Assembly (NCBI GenBank): GCA_965247535.1
Contig: OZ252018.1
Location: 1-64,000 of the forward strand
DNA length: 64,000 nt
Reading direction: 5' to 3'
Origin: JAPPHY01 sp965247535
GTDB lineage: Bacteria; Chloroflexota; Dehalococcoidia; Lucifugimonadales; UBA2985
Shown here one piece after another: positions 35,228 to 43,912 of this stretch; within the stretch, counting starts at the first letter, position 1; the number at the start of each line of letters is the position of its first letter. The translations under genes were made by a program, and so were the position numbers. The notes beneath the pieces are model-generated. The model made no database searches and was not told the DNA's origin. It worked only from the letters and a program-made list of their open reading frames with translations.

Positions 35228-35453
35228 GGGCGGCCTCCAGCTCGCGGGAGAGGGTGTCCGGGTCAGGCGGGTCTTCCACGTTCAACCCGATCAGTCGCTC
35301 AACCGCCTGCTTCCTGCGAACGCGAACGATGTCCTCATAGGCGTCGTCGATCAGGCAACGCACCACCGCGGAAATGGGCACGCCTCTCTCCTCGACAAGC
35401 TCCTCCAACCGCCGTCGCCGCTCTTCATCCAGCCGTACGTCCAGGCGCGCCAT
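35205..35453 (-). CDS. Ribbon-helix-helix antitoxin (CopG-like)
   Basis: An 82-aa protein beginning with a ribbon-helix-helix motif (MARLDVRLDEERRRRLEELVEERGVPISAVVRCLIDDAY, read in parts), the DNA-binding fold of CopG/VapB antitoxins. The basic middle and acidic C-terminus (VEDPPDPDTLSRELEAA) fit a toxin-neutralising tail. The ATG at 35453 follows AAGGAG. A promoter with perfect TTGACA lies just upstream, within the remnant nucleotidyltransferase. Confidence 0.8.
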   Translation of the reverse strand: MARLDVRLDEERRRRLEELVEERGVPISAVVRCLIDDAYEDIVRVRRKQAVERLIGLNVEDPPDPDTLSRELEAAHEPGGLH

Positions 35454-35785
35454 GCCCTGCTCCTTGTGCGGACAGTAGTGTACGGAGAATAGTATGCGGC
35501 AGATGCTGTAGGCCTGTCAATATAGAACTGCACTCCGAAGTACTCCGCCGACTTAGCAGGACCGTTGAAGCTGACAAGCATGTCCACGTCGCTTCCATCC
35601 GTAGCCTGATCGCGGACGTAGGAGCCAAAGAGAGCCAGCCCCGTCACACCGAACCTCTCCGCTAGAGTCTGTTTGTGAGCCGGGAGTTTGACGAGGATTT
35701 CAGCTTCGTTCGCTAGGGCGGCCCCTCTTGGTGAACGCGCTTCTCGAGCAGCAAATCGCAGCTGAGCGACCTCCGGCCCCTTCAA
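35351..35785 (-). pseudogene. MNT-type nucleotidyltransferase, truncated
   Basis: The frame holds the family core KLPAHKQTLAERFGVTGLALFGSYVRDQ with the active-site GSDVDMLVSF, and goes on to SAEYFGVQFYI. There, intact relatives continue with a conserved segment and end; here the frame passes into unrelated sequence and overlaps the RHH antitoxin gene by about 100 bases. No other frame restores the missing part. The start is also abnormal: a TTG overlapping the previous stop, with about 28 residues of non-family leader. No HEPN partner gene is nearby. I regard it as a decayed gene. Confidence 0.65.
35491..35520 (-). promoter_or_regulatory. Candidate promoter of the RHH-PIN module
   Basis: A perfect TTGACA (35520-35515) and CATACT (35496-35491) on the minus strand are spaced by 18 bases, about 38 bases before the antitoxin ATG. 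It begins where recognisable nucleotidyltransferase sequence ends. Confidence 0.5.
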
Positions 35786-36531
35786 CTTTGGAAAGTAGGA
35801 GGCGAGGTTCCTGAATTGAGGGACAAACGAGCGAACAGATCCCTTTCCTCTTGATCTAGCTGGTCTCTCTTAATCCTAATTTGGCTTCTGAGGGTATCGA
35901 TTTCCTCTGCAATCTGTTCGATGTCTTGGAGAAGGCTGGCCGGAATAATGAATCTCCGGACATCGTCCTCCGTTACCGCGGTCTGTCCACTGGCGCCTGA
36001 CTCGGCTTGTCTAAACTGCTGCTGGCAGATTGGGGAGGCAAGCAAGTATGTGAGACCTAGTGAACTGATCCCCTCAGGCCGTAACGCAACTACATGACTG
36101 TCCATAGTCATTTCTTCCTCGGAAGAGAAGTTCAGCGGTTTCCCAATGCTCACGCCCCCATCCATCGTAAGCAACACGTCGCCATTCCTCAGTTTTCTGG
36201 AACCGTCTAATCCATCGAATGCTTCTTTAGAGATGTGACGACAAGACTCAGGGTGCAATGAGAGGTCTTGTATCGAAAGGGTGTTGACTACTGCAATGGA
36301 TTCTTGCGTAGGTTCGTCCAAGTAATCAGGCTGTATCCCTTTTACGAACGGGGTGGGAAGCAACTCGCCGAGATCCCTAAAAGGTGCTTCCCTGATCTGT
36401 TCGACTGTATCTCGGAAATGTTGATCCGCAATTTTTGTGTCGCATCTGAGGGCAAAGTGGCCACCGATCAATTCTAAGGATGACCGGAATGCCCGATACC
36501 CTGACGGTTTGTTCTCTGCCCCTATGACCAT
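35782..36531 (-). CDS. Type I-like DNA specificity subunit with a single recognition domain
   Basis: A 249-aa protein resembling half of an HsdS subunit. FRDLGELLPTPFVKGIQPDYLD, KLRNGDVLLTMDGGVSIGK and SHVVALRPEGISSLGLTYLLASP follow the pattern of a target-recognition domain. The last 45 residues (DIEQIAEEIDTLRSQIRIKRDQLDQEERDLF) are a long helix like the conserved HsdS spacer. With only one recognition domain it probably dimerises to read a split site. The gene overlaps the nuclease-methyltransferase gene by ten bases. Composition is AT-richer than the surrounding genome. Confidence 0.72.
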   Translation of the reverse strand: MVIGAENKPSGYRAFRSSLELIGGHFALRCDTKIADQHFRDTVEQIREAPFRDLGELLPTPFVKGIQPDYLDEPTQESIAVVNTLSIQDLSLHPESCRHISKEAFDGLDGSRKLRNGDVLLTMDGGVSIGKPLNFSSEEEMTMDSHVVALRPEGISSLGLTYLLASPICQQQFRQAESGASGQTAVTEDDVRRFIIPASLLQDIEQIAEEIDTLRSQIRIKRDQLDQEERDLFARLSLNSGTSPPTFQS

Positions 36532-38936
36532 GATGTCTCCGCTATGATTTCGTCTAATACTGTCTGTGGGTTAGCCACATCGACCACGGTGTCGCATTCT
36601 TCGTCCGCTAGGTGCAGGTTGCTAATGTCTTGGCCAGTTGTTTTGCCCCGCATTCGGATAAGCTGGTTTGGACGTTGTCGTTCACCTCGTTTGCTGAGCT
36701 TGTAGCCGACTTCGTCTACCTCATAAACAGGGAATTCGTAAGAGATTTCAGAAGCGACGGACTTGAAGACGTACTGGTCTCGGATTCTTTGAAAGTCCGA
36801 AGTCCGTAGGATGCTACTATAGTGATCGGAAGCCTCCTCAGAAGTCTTGTCGGTCCAGTCTACAGACATTCGCAGCACACTTGGATTGCTTCCGCCTTTG
36901 ATGACCCAAGAATTGTCTGGGATTATCGGCCTTATAGCTTCGGTAAAGGCTCTGGCTACTTCGTCTGCAGTGTGGTCTTTGCAGTATTTCTTGTAGAGTA
37001 CCCTTCTTGCATTGGCCACGCACTGGCTAGCCTTCTGATCAGCGGATTGCCATCTTGTGTCCCATTCGTCTATTTCGTCTCGCACTTTCTTTTGCGCGAT
37101 GAGGATACTGGTCTTTGTAGGGGTGTCGATAAAAAGGGTACGCGGCATAGATACGATTGACTTGATCGTGAACATTCGATACAGGAACATCCGCACTTCC
37201 ATCATTTCTTTGCCGTTCAGGAGTGATTCCGGCACAACGACTGCCAAGCGTCCACCAGGCTTTAGCAATTGAAAGCAGCGTTCGATGAATAAACCTTCAC
37301 TAGATGTTGATTCTGGTAACGTAAAAGTGCTCCTAACTTTGGTACGGGTCTCTTGAGCTAGTGTGACCCCAAATGGAGGATTAGACACTAGGAGGTCAAA
37401 TGTCTCACACATGTCCGAGGAATATCGCGCCCCAGGAACTGAACGCTGAGTCTCGTTGCGGGGTCGCAACCTAACTTGGTCTTCGGGGTACTTGGAGAAT
37501 GGACTGAAGGCATCCTCCTTGAGTACGTGTGCCGACCCGTCCCCATGAAGAACCATGTTTACCTTTGCCGTGATGGCCATTACGAACTTAGGGTCAAATC
37601 CGTAGATAAACCGCTCAGCCCAACGGTTAGGTCGGTCAACACTGAAGTTGACCGCGAAAAACTCCTCCGCTTCCGGGTCGGCTGTGAATATCCTGTTGCC
37701 GTTGCGAACAGTATCGGTCACGGCCTGCATACAATGAAGCAAGAACGTGCCGGATCCGCAAGCGGGGTCTATGATGTAGGGTAAGCGGTTCTCGGGGTGA
37801 CTAGCTGATTTCCAGGTCTTGTAGATTAGTTGCTTTAGGCCAACCGCCTCCACCATGAATCGGACTAGGTTATCATGAGTAAAGTACATACCTCTATCTT
37901 GCTTGAAACCGGCTTGTAGTATCTCTTCGAAGAAGGCTCCGATAACATCTCCATTCCTTGCTGCTCCCATGGTAATCGAGAGGCGTTGGAGACCCTGCAC
38001 TACGGTCTTTACACGTTCCGCAGAGAATTCTCTAGTGCTAATCTCGTCTTCATCAGAGTCATCGGAGGCGACGTATCGCTTATATGCTTGTTTATATAGG
38101 TCGTTGATACGCTCGAAGACTTCCTCTGCCCTTTCAGGCTGGCCGGCGGCCTGGAACACTTGAAAGCGGTATTCGTTTCCTTTCTCGGTAGTCCGCTCGT
38201 CATGGATTTTTGCTAGTAGGCACTTGACGAGGTTTACGTATATCGTGTTGTCTGGATGCTCTCCGAAGAACTCGCTATGGAATGTCAGTGCAATAGACCG
38301 AAAATCTGCAAGAGTTCCATTGAGATTAAGAGGGTTTTCTCCCTGGTTGCTCAGGGGCTTATAGTCTAAGTCGCGATACTCCCTGGGAAAGTCGTTTGAA
38401 TGTGGCTCGCCAGCATCACGCCATGCTTCGAAGCTCTTATACTTGGTATAATCAACGCAGATAGCTTCAATTGCGGGAGTTGCCCCTCTTGGTTGCACGG
38501 TAGCGTAAACAAGCAATCTTGGTGAACCGGTGATGGGAGCGGTTCCAAAAAGCTGGTACTGGATTGCCCTGTATTTTTCTCTTTCAAAATCTTGGGCTGA
38601 CTTCAACTCGAAGATTGCGAATGGTAGACCGTCCCTGTCGTATACGACGACATCTACCTCGTCCGCTTTACTTCCCTTACTGCCGTGGGCGAAATGAATC
38701 TCGTGCCCGACCATGTCTAGTGGGTAATTGTAGGCGTCGCCACATAGGAGTCCGATTATAGTTGCATGGACCAGTTCCTCAGGGGTGATAGGTTTTACTC
38801 GGCTCTCGTCTGACCTGATGGCTCCGTCATAGGTGATTGTACTCACGTTAGGGTCCACAGAAACGGCGGGGCTTTCCAGAGACCTGATCGCGGCGAAATA
38901 CCATGCTTGTTCCTCTGTATCACTGCTCGCTGCCAT
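36522..38936 (-). CDS. Fused nuclease-methyltransferase restriction-modification protein
   Basis: An 804-aa protein. The N-terminal part has an HsdR-N-like PD-(D/E)xK nuclease core: Asp95 in DEVDVVVYDRDG and Glu110-x-Lys112 in FAIFELKSAQ. The C-terminal part is an HsdM-like adenine methyltransferase with DPACGSGTF (390-398) and NPPFG (519-523). No motor helicase is present in the protein or next to it. Together with the following specificity-like gene this matches the layout of BcgI-type enzymes, in which one polypeptide cuts and methylates and a second reads the site. Markedly AT-richer than flanking genes, so likely acquired; it abuts a tRNA gene. Confidence 0.8.
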   Translation of the reverse strand: MAASSDTEEQAWYFAAIRSLESPAVSVDPNVSTITYDGAIRSDESRVKPITPEELVHATIIGLLCGDAYNYPLDMVGHEIHFAHGSKGSKADEVDVVVYDRDGLPFAIFELKSAQDFEREKYRAIQYQLFGTAPITGSPRLLVYATVQPRGATPAIEAICVDYTKYKSFEAWRDAGEPHSNDFPREYRDLDYKPLSNQGENPLNLNGTLADFRSIALTFHSEFFGEHPDNTIYVNLVKCLLAKIHDERTTEKGNEYRFQVFQAAGQPERAEEVFERINDLYKQAYKRYVASDDSDEDEISTREFSAERVKTVVQGLQRLSITMGAARNGDVIGAFFEEILQAGFKQDRGMYFTHDNLVRFMVEAVGLKQLIYKTWKSASHPENRLPYIIDPACGSGTFLLHCMQAVTDTVRNGNRIFTADPEAEEFFAVNFSVDRPNRWAERFIYGFDPKFVMAITAKVNMVLHGDGSAHVLKEDAFSPFSKYPEDQVRLRPRNETQRSVPGARYSSDMCETFDLLVSNPPFGVTLAQETRTKVRSTFTLPESTSSEGLFIERCFQLLKPGGRLAVVVPESLLNGKEMMEVRMFLYRMFTIKSIVSMPRTLFIDTPTKTSILIAQKKVRDEIDEWDTRWQSADQKASQCVANARRVLYKKYCKDHTADEVARAFTEAIRPIIPDNSWVIKGGSNPSVLRMSVDWTDKTSEEASDHYSSILRTSDFQRIRDQYVFKSVASEISYEFPVYEVDEVGYKLSKRGERQRPNQLIRMRGKTTGQDISNLHLADEECDTVVDVANPQTVLDEIIAETSWS

Positions 38937-38966
38937 ACTAACCCTTCGCCGCCAATTCTTGCCTAG

Positions 38967-39038
<72 letters not shown>

Positions 39039-39070
39039 CGCTCCAAGATAAGGGCGCGCTTATCCCAGTG

Positions 39071-40288
39071 TCAAGGAACGCGCCCGGTCGCCAGCGCCTC
39101 CATCACGCGGTCCAGCAGCCGGTGCCCAACCTCGTACTTCGTCAGCAGCGGCAGTGCCTCCTCCGTGCCGTCACGGCCGATGATCACCACCCGGTTCGTG
39201 TCCACGTTGAAGCCGCTGTCCTCCTGCGTGATGTCGTTGGCGGCGATGAGCACCAGCCCCTTGGACTCCAGCTTGACGCGGGCGTTATCCAGCAGGTTCT
39301 CGCTCTCGGCGGCGAAGCCTACCCTGAGTACGCCCGTGGGCACCTCCAAGAAGAAGTCGTCGTTCTTGACGAGCCTCAGCACCAGCCCGTCCTCGCCGGC
39401 ATCGCCCTTCTTGATCTTCTGCGACGCCACCTCCACCGGTCGGTAGTCGCTGACGGCCGCCGCCATGATGACGGCGTCGGCGCCCGCGCAGGCGGCCAGC
39501 ACGGCCTCCCGCATCTCGGCGACGGTCAACACGCGCCGCAGCTCCACGCCTGCGGGGTCCGGCAGCCACGTGGGCGCCGTCACGAGCGTCACGCGCGCGC
39601 CGCGGTCCCGCGCGGCCTGCGCGATGGCGTATCCCATCTTGCCCGACGAGTAGTTGGTGATCACGCGCACAGGGTCAATCGGCTCCTGCGTACCGCCCGC
39701 GCTGACCACGATTGCGCGTCCGGCCATGTCGCCTCGGCGGCCCAGCACGACCTTCAGCGAGTCTACGATGTGCGCCGGCTCCGACATACGCCCCATGCCT
39801 CTCATACCGGAGGCCAGGTGCCCCGACTCCGGCCCGATGATCGTCGCGCCGCGGCGCCGCAGCGTTTCGAGGTTCTCCTGCGTGGCCGGATTGTCGAACA
39901 TGTAGCCGTCCATGGCGGGCGCAACGACCAGCGGCGCCGCCGAGGCCAGCGCGGTGGTGGTCAGCGCATCGTCTGCGAAGCCGTGGGCCAGCTTGGCGAT
40001 CACGTTCGCGGTGGCCGGCGCAACCAGCACCACGTCCGCCTCGTGCGCCATCGCCACGTGGTTCACGGCCTGCTCGGAGTCCGCGTCGAACAGGTCGGTG
40101 ACCACGGGCCGGTGCGTGAGGCTGCGGAAGGTGAGCGGCGCGACGAAGTTGGATGCGCCGCGCGTCAAGATCACGTCCACGCGGGCGCCCTCCTGCATGA
40201 GCTTGCTTGCCAGGTCGGCGGCCTTGTAGCAGGCAATGCTGCCGGTGACCCCCAGTACCACCCTGGCGTCCACGAGCGGGCTATTCAT
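39071..40288 (-). CDS. coaBC: Bifunctional phosphopantothenoylcysteine decarboxylase/phosphopantothenate-cysteine ligase
   Basis: A 405-aa two-domain enzyme for the middle steps of coenzyme A synthesis. The N-terminal flavoprotein CoaC shows GVTGSIACYKAADL, the catalytic His in NHVAMA and PAMDGYMFDNPAT. The C-terminal CoaB shows VVSAGGTQEPIDPVRVITNYSSGKMG and KIKKGDAGEDGLVLRLVKN. Length is standard. It is the last gene of a four-gene run acpS-nnr-coaX-coaBC and overlaps coaX by eight bases. Confidence 0.95.
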   Translation of the reverse strand: MNSPLVDARVVLGVTGSIACYKAADLASKLMQEGARVDVILTRGASNFVAPLTFRSLTHRPVVTDLFDADSEQAVNHVAMAHEADVVLVAPATANVIAKLAHGFADDALTTTALASAAPLVVAPAMDGYMFDNPATQENLETLRRRGATIIGPESGHLASGMRGMGRMSEPAHIVDSLKVVLGRRGDMAGRAIVVSAGGTQEPIDPVRVITNYSSGKMGYAIAQAARDRGARVTLVTAPTWLPDPAGVELRRVLTVAEMREAVLAACAGADAVIMAAAVSDYRPVEVASQKIKKGDAGEDGLVLRLVKNDDFFLEVPTGVLRVGFAAESENLLDNARVKLESKGLVLIAANDITQEDSGFNVDTNRVVIIGRDGTEEALPLLTKYEVGHRLLDRVMEALATGRVP

Positions 40289-41081
40289 TCGTCGTACCTC
40301 CCGGCGCCCTTGCGGAGTCAGCGTTGAGCCTGTGGATGATGCGAAGGCCGATTAGGGTGAGATCAAGGTTGACTTCGTCGAAGATCGACGTCTCCCTGTG
40401 CACCAGCGACGCCATTCCGCCCGTGGCGACCACCCGAGTCTCTTCGCCTATCTCACGCTTGAAGCGGCCCACCATGGCTTCCACCATGCCCACGTGCCCG
40501 AAAAGGATGCCGGACTGGATGGCGGTGGCGGTGTTGCGCCCGATGGCGGACTTGGGGGCGACGAGCTCGACGCGCCGCAGCTGTGACGTCCTCTGGTAGA
40601 GGGCCTCGGCGGTGAGGTTGATGCCGGACGCGATGGCGCCGCCGAGGTAGTCGCCGTCGCGGGAGATCGCGTCGAACACGGTTGCCGTGCCGAAGTCCAC
40701 GACGATGACCGGCCCGCCGTACAGCTCATAGGCTGCGGCCGCATCGGCCACGCGGTCTGCGCCCACGTCGCGCGGGTTCTCGTACAGGATGCGTACGCCA
40801 GTCTTGGTGCCGGTGCCAACCACGAGCGGCGGGCAGTCGAAGTACGCGGCGCTCAGCTCCTCGAACACCTGCGTCAGCGGAGGCACCACGCTGCAGATGA
40901 CGATGCTCTCGATCTCCTCCGGCTGCACGCCCTTGAGAGGCAGCAGGCTGCGGATAAGGAGGGCGTACTCGTCGGGCAGCCTGTGCGTGTCCGTGGCCAT
41001 TCGCCACGTGGCAACCAGGTTGTCATCGCGAAAGACGCCCATGGTCACGTTGGTGTTGCCTATGTCGATGGCCAGCAGCAT
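40281..41081 (-). CDS. coaX: Type III pantothenate kinase
   Basis: A 266-aa acetate-kinase-fold enzyme that phosphorylates pantothenate, the first step of coenzyme A synthesis. Diagnostic motifs are MLLAIDIGNTNVTMGVF, the catalytic-region GADRVADAAAAYELYGGPVIVVDFGTATVFD (read in parts) and GGAIASGINLTAEALYQRT. It overlaps coaBC, so two of the CoA steps are made from one message. Type III kinases lack CoA feedback inhibition, as known for the family. Confidence 0.95.
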   Translation of the reverse strand: MLLAIDIGNTNVTMGVFRDDNLVATWRMATDTHRLPDEYALLIRSLLPLKGVQPEEIESIVICSVVPPLTQVFEELSAAYFDCPPLVVGTGTKTGVRILYENPRDVGADRVADAAAAYELYGGPVIVVDFGTATVFDAISRDGDYLGGAIASGINLTAEALYQRTSQLRRVELVAPKSAIGRNTATAIQSGILFGHVGMVEAMVGRFKREIGEETRVVATGGMASLVHRETSIFDEVNLDLTLIGLRIIHRLNADSARAPGGTTNE

Positions 41082-41126
41082 GCGCCCCCTCCCCTGCGTC
41101 GATTATAGGCAAGTTGCCCTGGCGCT

Positions 41127-42719
41127 TCAACCGCGCCGCCGGGGCGACGTGCCGCCCTCCCTGATCGCTCGCATGGCGAGGGGCAGCAGAGGCAGCAGGT
41201 CGCCGGCCAGCACGCCCGCGTCGCCCATGGACTGCCGCGCCTGCTCACCGGCCGCGCCGTGGAGGTAGACGCCGCACGCGGCCGCGTCGAACGGCTCAGC
41301 GCCCTGCGCGATCAGCCCAGCGATCACACCCGCGAGCACGTCTCCCGAACCGGCCGTGGCCAGGGCAGGGTTGACGAACGGGCTGACCCGCACCGAACCC
41401 TGCGGCGAAGCAACGACGGTGTACGCGCCCTTCAGCACCACGGTGACGCCCCACTGCGCCGCATAGCGCTCGGCGAAGATCATTCGATGGGCGTTCACCT
41501 CCGCCGTGGAAAGCCCGGTCAGGCGGGACATCTCGCCCGGGTGCGGAGTCACCACCGTCTCGGCGTACAGGCCGGCCCACCACTCCGGCGTCTCCGCCAG
41601 GAAGTTCAGGGCGTCGGCGTCCAGCACAAGAGGCGTTCCGGGATAGCGGTGCGTCCGCAGCGTCTGCTGCACCAGCCGGTCGGAGTCCCGCGAGCGGCTC
41701 AGGCCGCAGCCGACCAGCAGCGCCTGATAGTCCTTCGCCTCGGCCAGCAGGACCTCGGGCGCGTCGGGCGACAGCGCGCCGTCCTCCGAGGGCAGCGGCA
41801 GGCAGGTGGCCTCGATGAGCTTGGGAGCGACGACTCGCAGCACGTTCTCGGACGCGGCCAGCGTGACGAGGCCCGCGCCCGCACGGGCGGCGCCCATGCA
41901 GGCAAGGTACGCAGCGCCGCCGTACCGCTCAGAGCCCGCCACCACAAGCGTCCTGCCAAACGTGCCCTTGTGGGAGTCCGGAGTCCGCCGCGGCAGGGCG
42001 CTTCGCACCCACTCCGGCGTTATGACCTCCCGGGCCGACGCCTCGTCCGCAAGGTGCGCCGGTATGCCTATGCCCGCAACCTCCAGCCGGCCCACCAGGG
42101 CGGCGCCGGGAAACGCCATGTGTCCGACCTTGGGCAGGCCCAGCGCCAGAGTGACGTCCGCCCGCGGACAGAGCGGGTCGGCAAGTCCGGTGTCCGCGTC
42201 CAGGCCGGTGGGCAGATCCACGGACAGCAGCAGCATATTGGGCTTGTTGGATCTAGCCTCTGCGAGGCGGTCGAGGACGGCGGCAAGCGCTCCCTCGATG
42301 GGGCGGTTGCGCCCCGTACCCAGCAGCGCGTCGACGACCAGCCGCGCTTCCTCCAGCTGCTCCGCAAGCACCGAGAGGCCGGGATCGCCGTCTGCAGTGT
42401 GGAGCGTGACGCCGCTGCGAAATAGCGCGACGCGTGCCTCATTGAAGTCCGACCGCTCGCGCAGGAGGAATGCCGTCACCGGGTGGCCCCACTCGGAGAG
42501 GTGGCGCGCGGCCACCAGGCCGTCGCCGCCGTTGTTGCCAGGGCCCACCAGCACGAGCACATTGGCATCGCCCGGCGGTACGCCTGCGGAGGCCAGAATG
42601 TCGTGCGCCGCGTGCGCGATCGCCAGCCCGGCCTGCTCCATGAGCGCGCCCGTGGTGACGCCCTCCTCTGCGCAGCGCTCCTCCAGGAGGCGCATCTCCT
42701 CAGCGGTTACTATCTTCAT
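41127..42719 (-). CDS. nnr: Bifunctional NAD(P)H-hydrate epimerase / ADP-dependent dehydratase
   Basis: A 530-aa repair enzyme for damaged NAD(P)H. The N-terminal YjeF-type epimerase domain (about residues 1-215) has VLVGPGNNGGDGLVAARHL and LLSVDLPTGLDADTG. The C-terminal ribokinase-like dehydratase (about 235-530) has KGTFGRTLVVAGSERYGGAAYL, TPHPGEMSRLTG and ATAGSGDVLAGVIAGL. It starts inside the end of acpS (20-base overlap), a common pairing in many bacteria. The ATG at 42719 is the natural start (MKIVTAEEMRLLEE). Confidence 0.95.
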   Translation of the reverse strand: MKIVTAEEMRLLEERCAEEGVTTGALMEQAGLAIAHAAHDILASAGVPPGDANVLVLVGPGNNGGDGLVAARHLSEWGHPVTAFLLRERSDFNEARVALFRSGVTLHTADGDPGLSVLAEQLEEARLVVDALLGTGRNRPIEGALAAVLDRLAEARSNKPNMLLLSVDLPTGLDADTGLADPLCPRADVTLALGLPKVGHMAFPGAALVGRLEVAGIGIPAHLADEASAREVITPEWVRSALPRRTPDSHKGTFGRTLVVAGSERYGGAAYLACMGAARAGAGLVTLAASENVLRVVAPKLIEATCLPLPSEDGALSPDAPEVLLAEAKDYQALLVGCGLSRSRDSDRLVQQTLRTHRYPGTPLVLDADALNFLAETPEWWAGLYAETVVTPHPGEMSRLTGLSTAEVNAHRMIFAERYAAQWGVTVVLKGAYTVVASPQGSVRVSPFVNPALATAGSGDVLAGVIAGLIAQGAEPFDAAACGVYLHGAAGEQARQSMGDAGVLAGDLLPLLPLAMRAIREGGTSPRRRG

Positions 42720-43080
42720 TTACTTCCATCACAACGGAGGCTACGGCGTAGTCGCGGGAGTGGGACAGGCTGACAGCCACCTGCGTCATGCCGATGCGCT
42801 CGGCGCGGGCGAGGCCTCGATTGTGGAGCGCGATCTGCGGCGGCCTACCCCTTCGCCGCGTCACCTCGATGTCGCGCCAGCCGACGCCGCGGATGCCGGT
42901 GCCCAGTGCCTTCATTACGGCCTCCTTGGCGGCGAACCGCGCGGCAAGCTGCGGGATGCGGCCGCGGCAGTAGGCCTGCTCATCGGGTGTGTAGATGCGG
43001 TCCAGGAAGGCCTGCCCGTACCGATCGAGCACGCCCTTCACTCGCCACAACTCCACTATGTCCACGCCCACAGTCAGCAC
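42700..43080 (-). CDS. acpS: Holo-[acyl-carrier-protein] synthase
   Basis: A 126-aa enzyme that moves 4'-phosphopantetheine from coenzyme A to acyl carrier protein. Mg-binding Asp7 in VGVDIVE and Glu53 in ARFAAKEAVMKALGTG are visible, and AVSLSHSRDYAVASVV closes the fold. It is the first gene of the CoA run and consumes that pathway's product. A divergent lipoprotein gene lies about 170 bases upstream. Confidence 0.95.
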   Translation of the reverse strand: MLTVGVDIVELWRVKGVLDRYGQAFLDRIYTPDEQAYCRGRIPQLAARFAAKEAVMKALGTGIRGVGWRDIEVTRRRGRPPQIALHNRGLARAERIGMTQVAVSLSHSRDYAVASVVMEVNEDSNR

Positions 43081-43253
43081 TAACTCGACCTCCGATGGCC
43101 CCGGGAGTATTCGGGCGATGCAGCACCGCCTTGCCCTGGATTATATTCGTGCGGTCGTGAGTGTGTCCACGGCCGAGGTCACGATCAATGCCGTCCCGTG
43201 CTAGAATAACGTATACCAGCCCCCAATCGAAGAAGCGACGGAGGCTAGGAAGC

Positions 43254-43748
43254 GTGCGTCCCAACTACGCAGCCGTGATCCCGGTTCTTGTTTGTGTGCT
43301 ATTTGCCTCTGTCTTGGCCTGCACCGATGAAGATCCAACTCCAGTGCCCAAGGGGGCACAGGTCCTGTTGGACCGTCATAGAGCCGCGTGGAAGGAGAGT
43401 GGCATCTTCGGCTATGCCTACGAGTACATCGTCCTCTGCGAGTGCCCGGACAGCCGCGAAGAGCCCATCCGAGTGGGGGTCGATAGTGGCAAGACCAAAT
43501 ATGTGGCCTACGCCGAATCCCGTGAGACGCCCCTGACCATAGTTCCGCTCCGCTTGCACTCAATCGAGGGTCTGTTCGAAATCATCCAGGATGCCATCAC
43601 CGACGACATGGACCACATTGCCGTGAGCTACGACAAGGAAAAGGGTTACCCCACGAAGATAGAGATTGACTACCGTAGCAACGCCATAGACGACGAGTAC
43701 ACTCTCATCGTCACCGATTTTGAAGCATTTCGCCTAAATATGGAGTGA
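43254..43748 (+). CDS. Predicted lipoprotein, DUF6174-like
   Basis: A 164-aa protein begun at the GTG at 43254, with AGGA nine bases upstream; this gives a signal peptide ending in a lipobox (SVLAC). The mature part (LLDRHRAAWKESGIFGYAYEYIVLCECP, then VGVDSGKTKYVAY, SIEGLFEIIQDAI and YPTKIEIDYRSNAIDDEY) matches what I recall of DUF6174 proteins, small bacterial lipoproteins with two close cysteines. No biochemical role is known. Confidence 0.7.
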   Translation: MRPNYAAVIPVLVCVLFASVLACTDEDPTPVPKGAQVLLDRHRAAWKESGIFGYAYEYIVLCECPDSREEPIRVGVDSGKTKYVAYAESRETPLTIVPLRLHSIEGLFEIIQDAITDDMDHIAVSYDKEKGYPTKIEIDYRSNAIDDEYTLIVTDFEAFRLNME

Positions 43749-43912
43749 GGGTGATCCTTCTGACGCTGAACTCGACAATCGCCCTCCCCCTCTTGTACTT
43801 CGCAGCTTGCGACGCCAAGACGCCGCGGCAACCCCAACGTCACGCTGCGAGAGCGTAAGTGAAGAGGCTCATTCACTATTGTTTCTCATAACAGCCTACT
43901 ACAAAAAGCAAT

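Noticed and set aside
39071..40288. PAMD instead of PAMN in the CoaC active site as a sign of an unusual enzyme
   Set aside because: From memory, Asp at this position occurs in many bacterial CoaBC proteins, so it is not notable.
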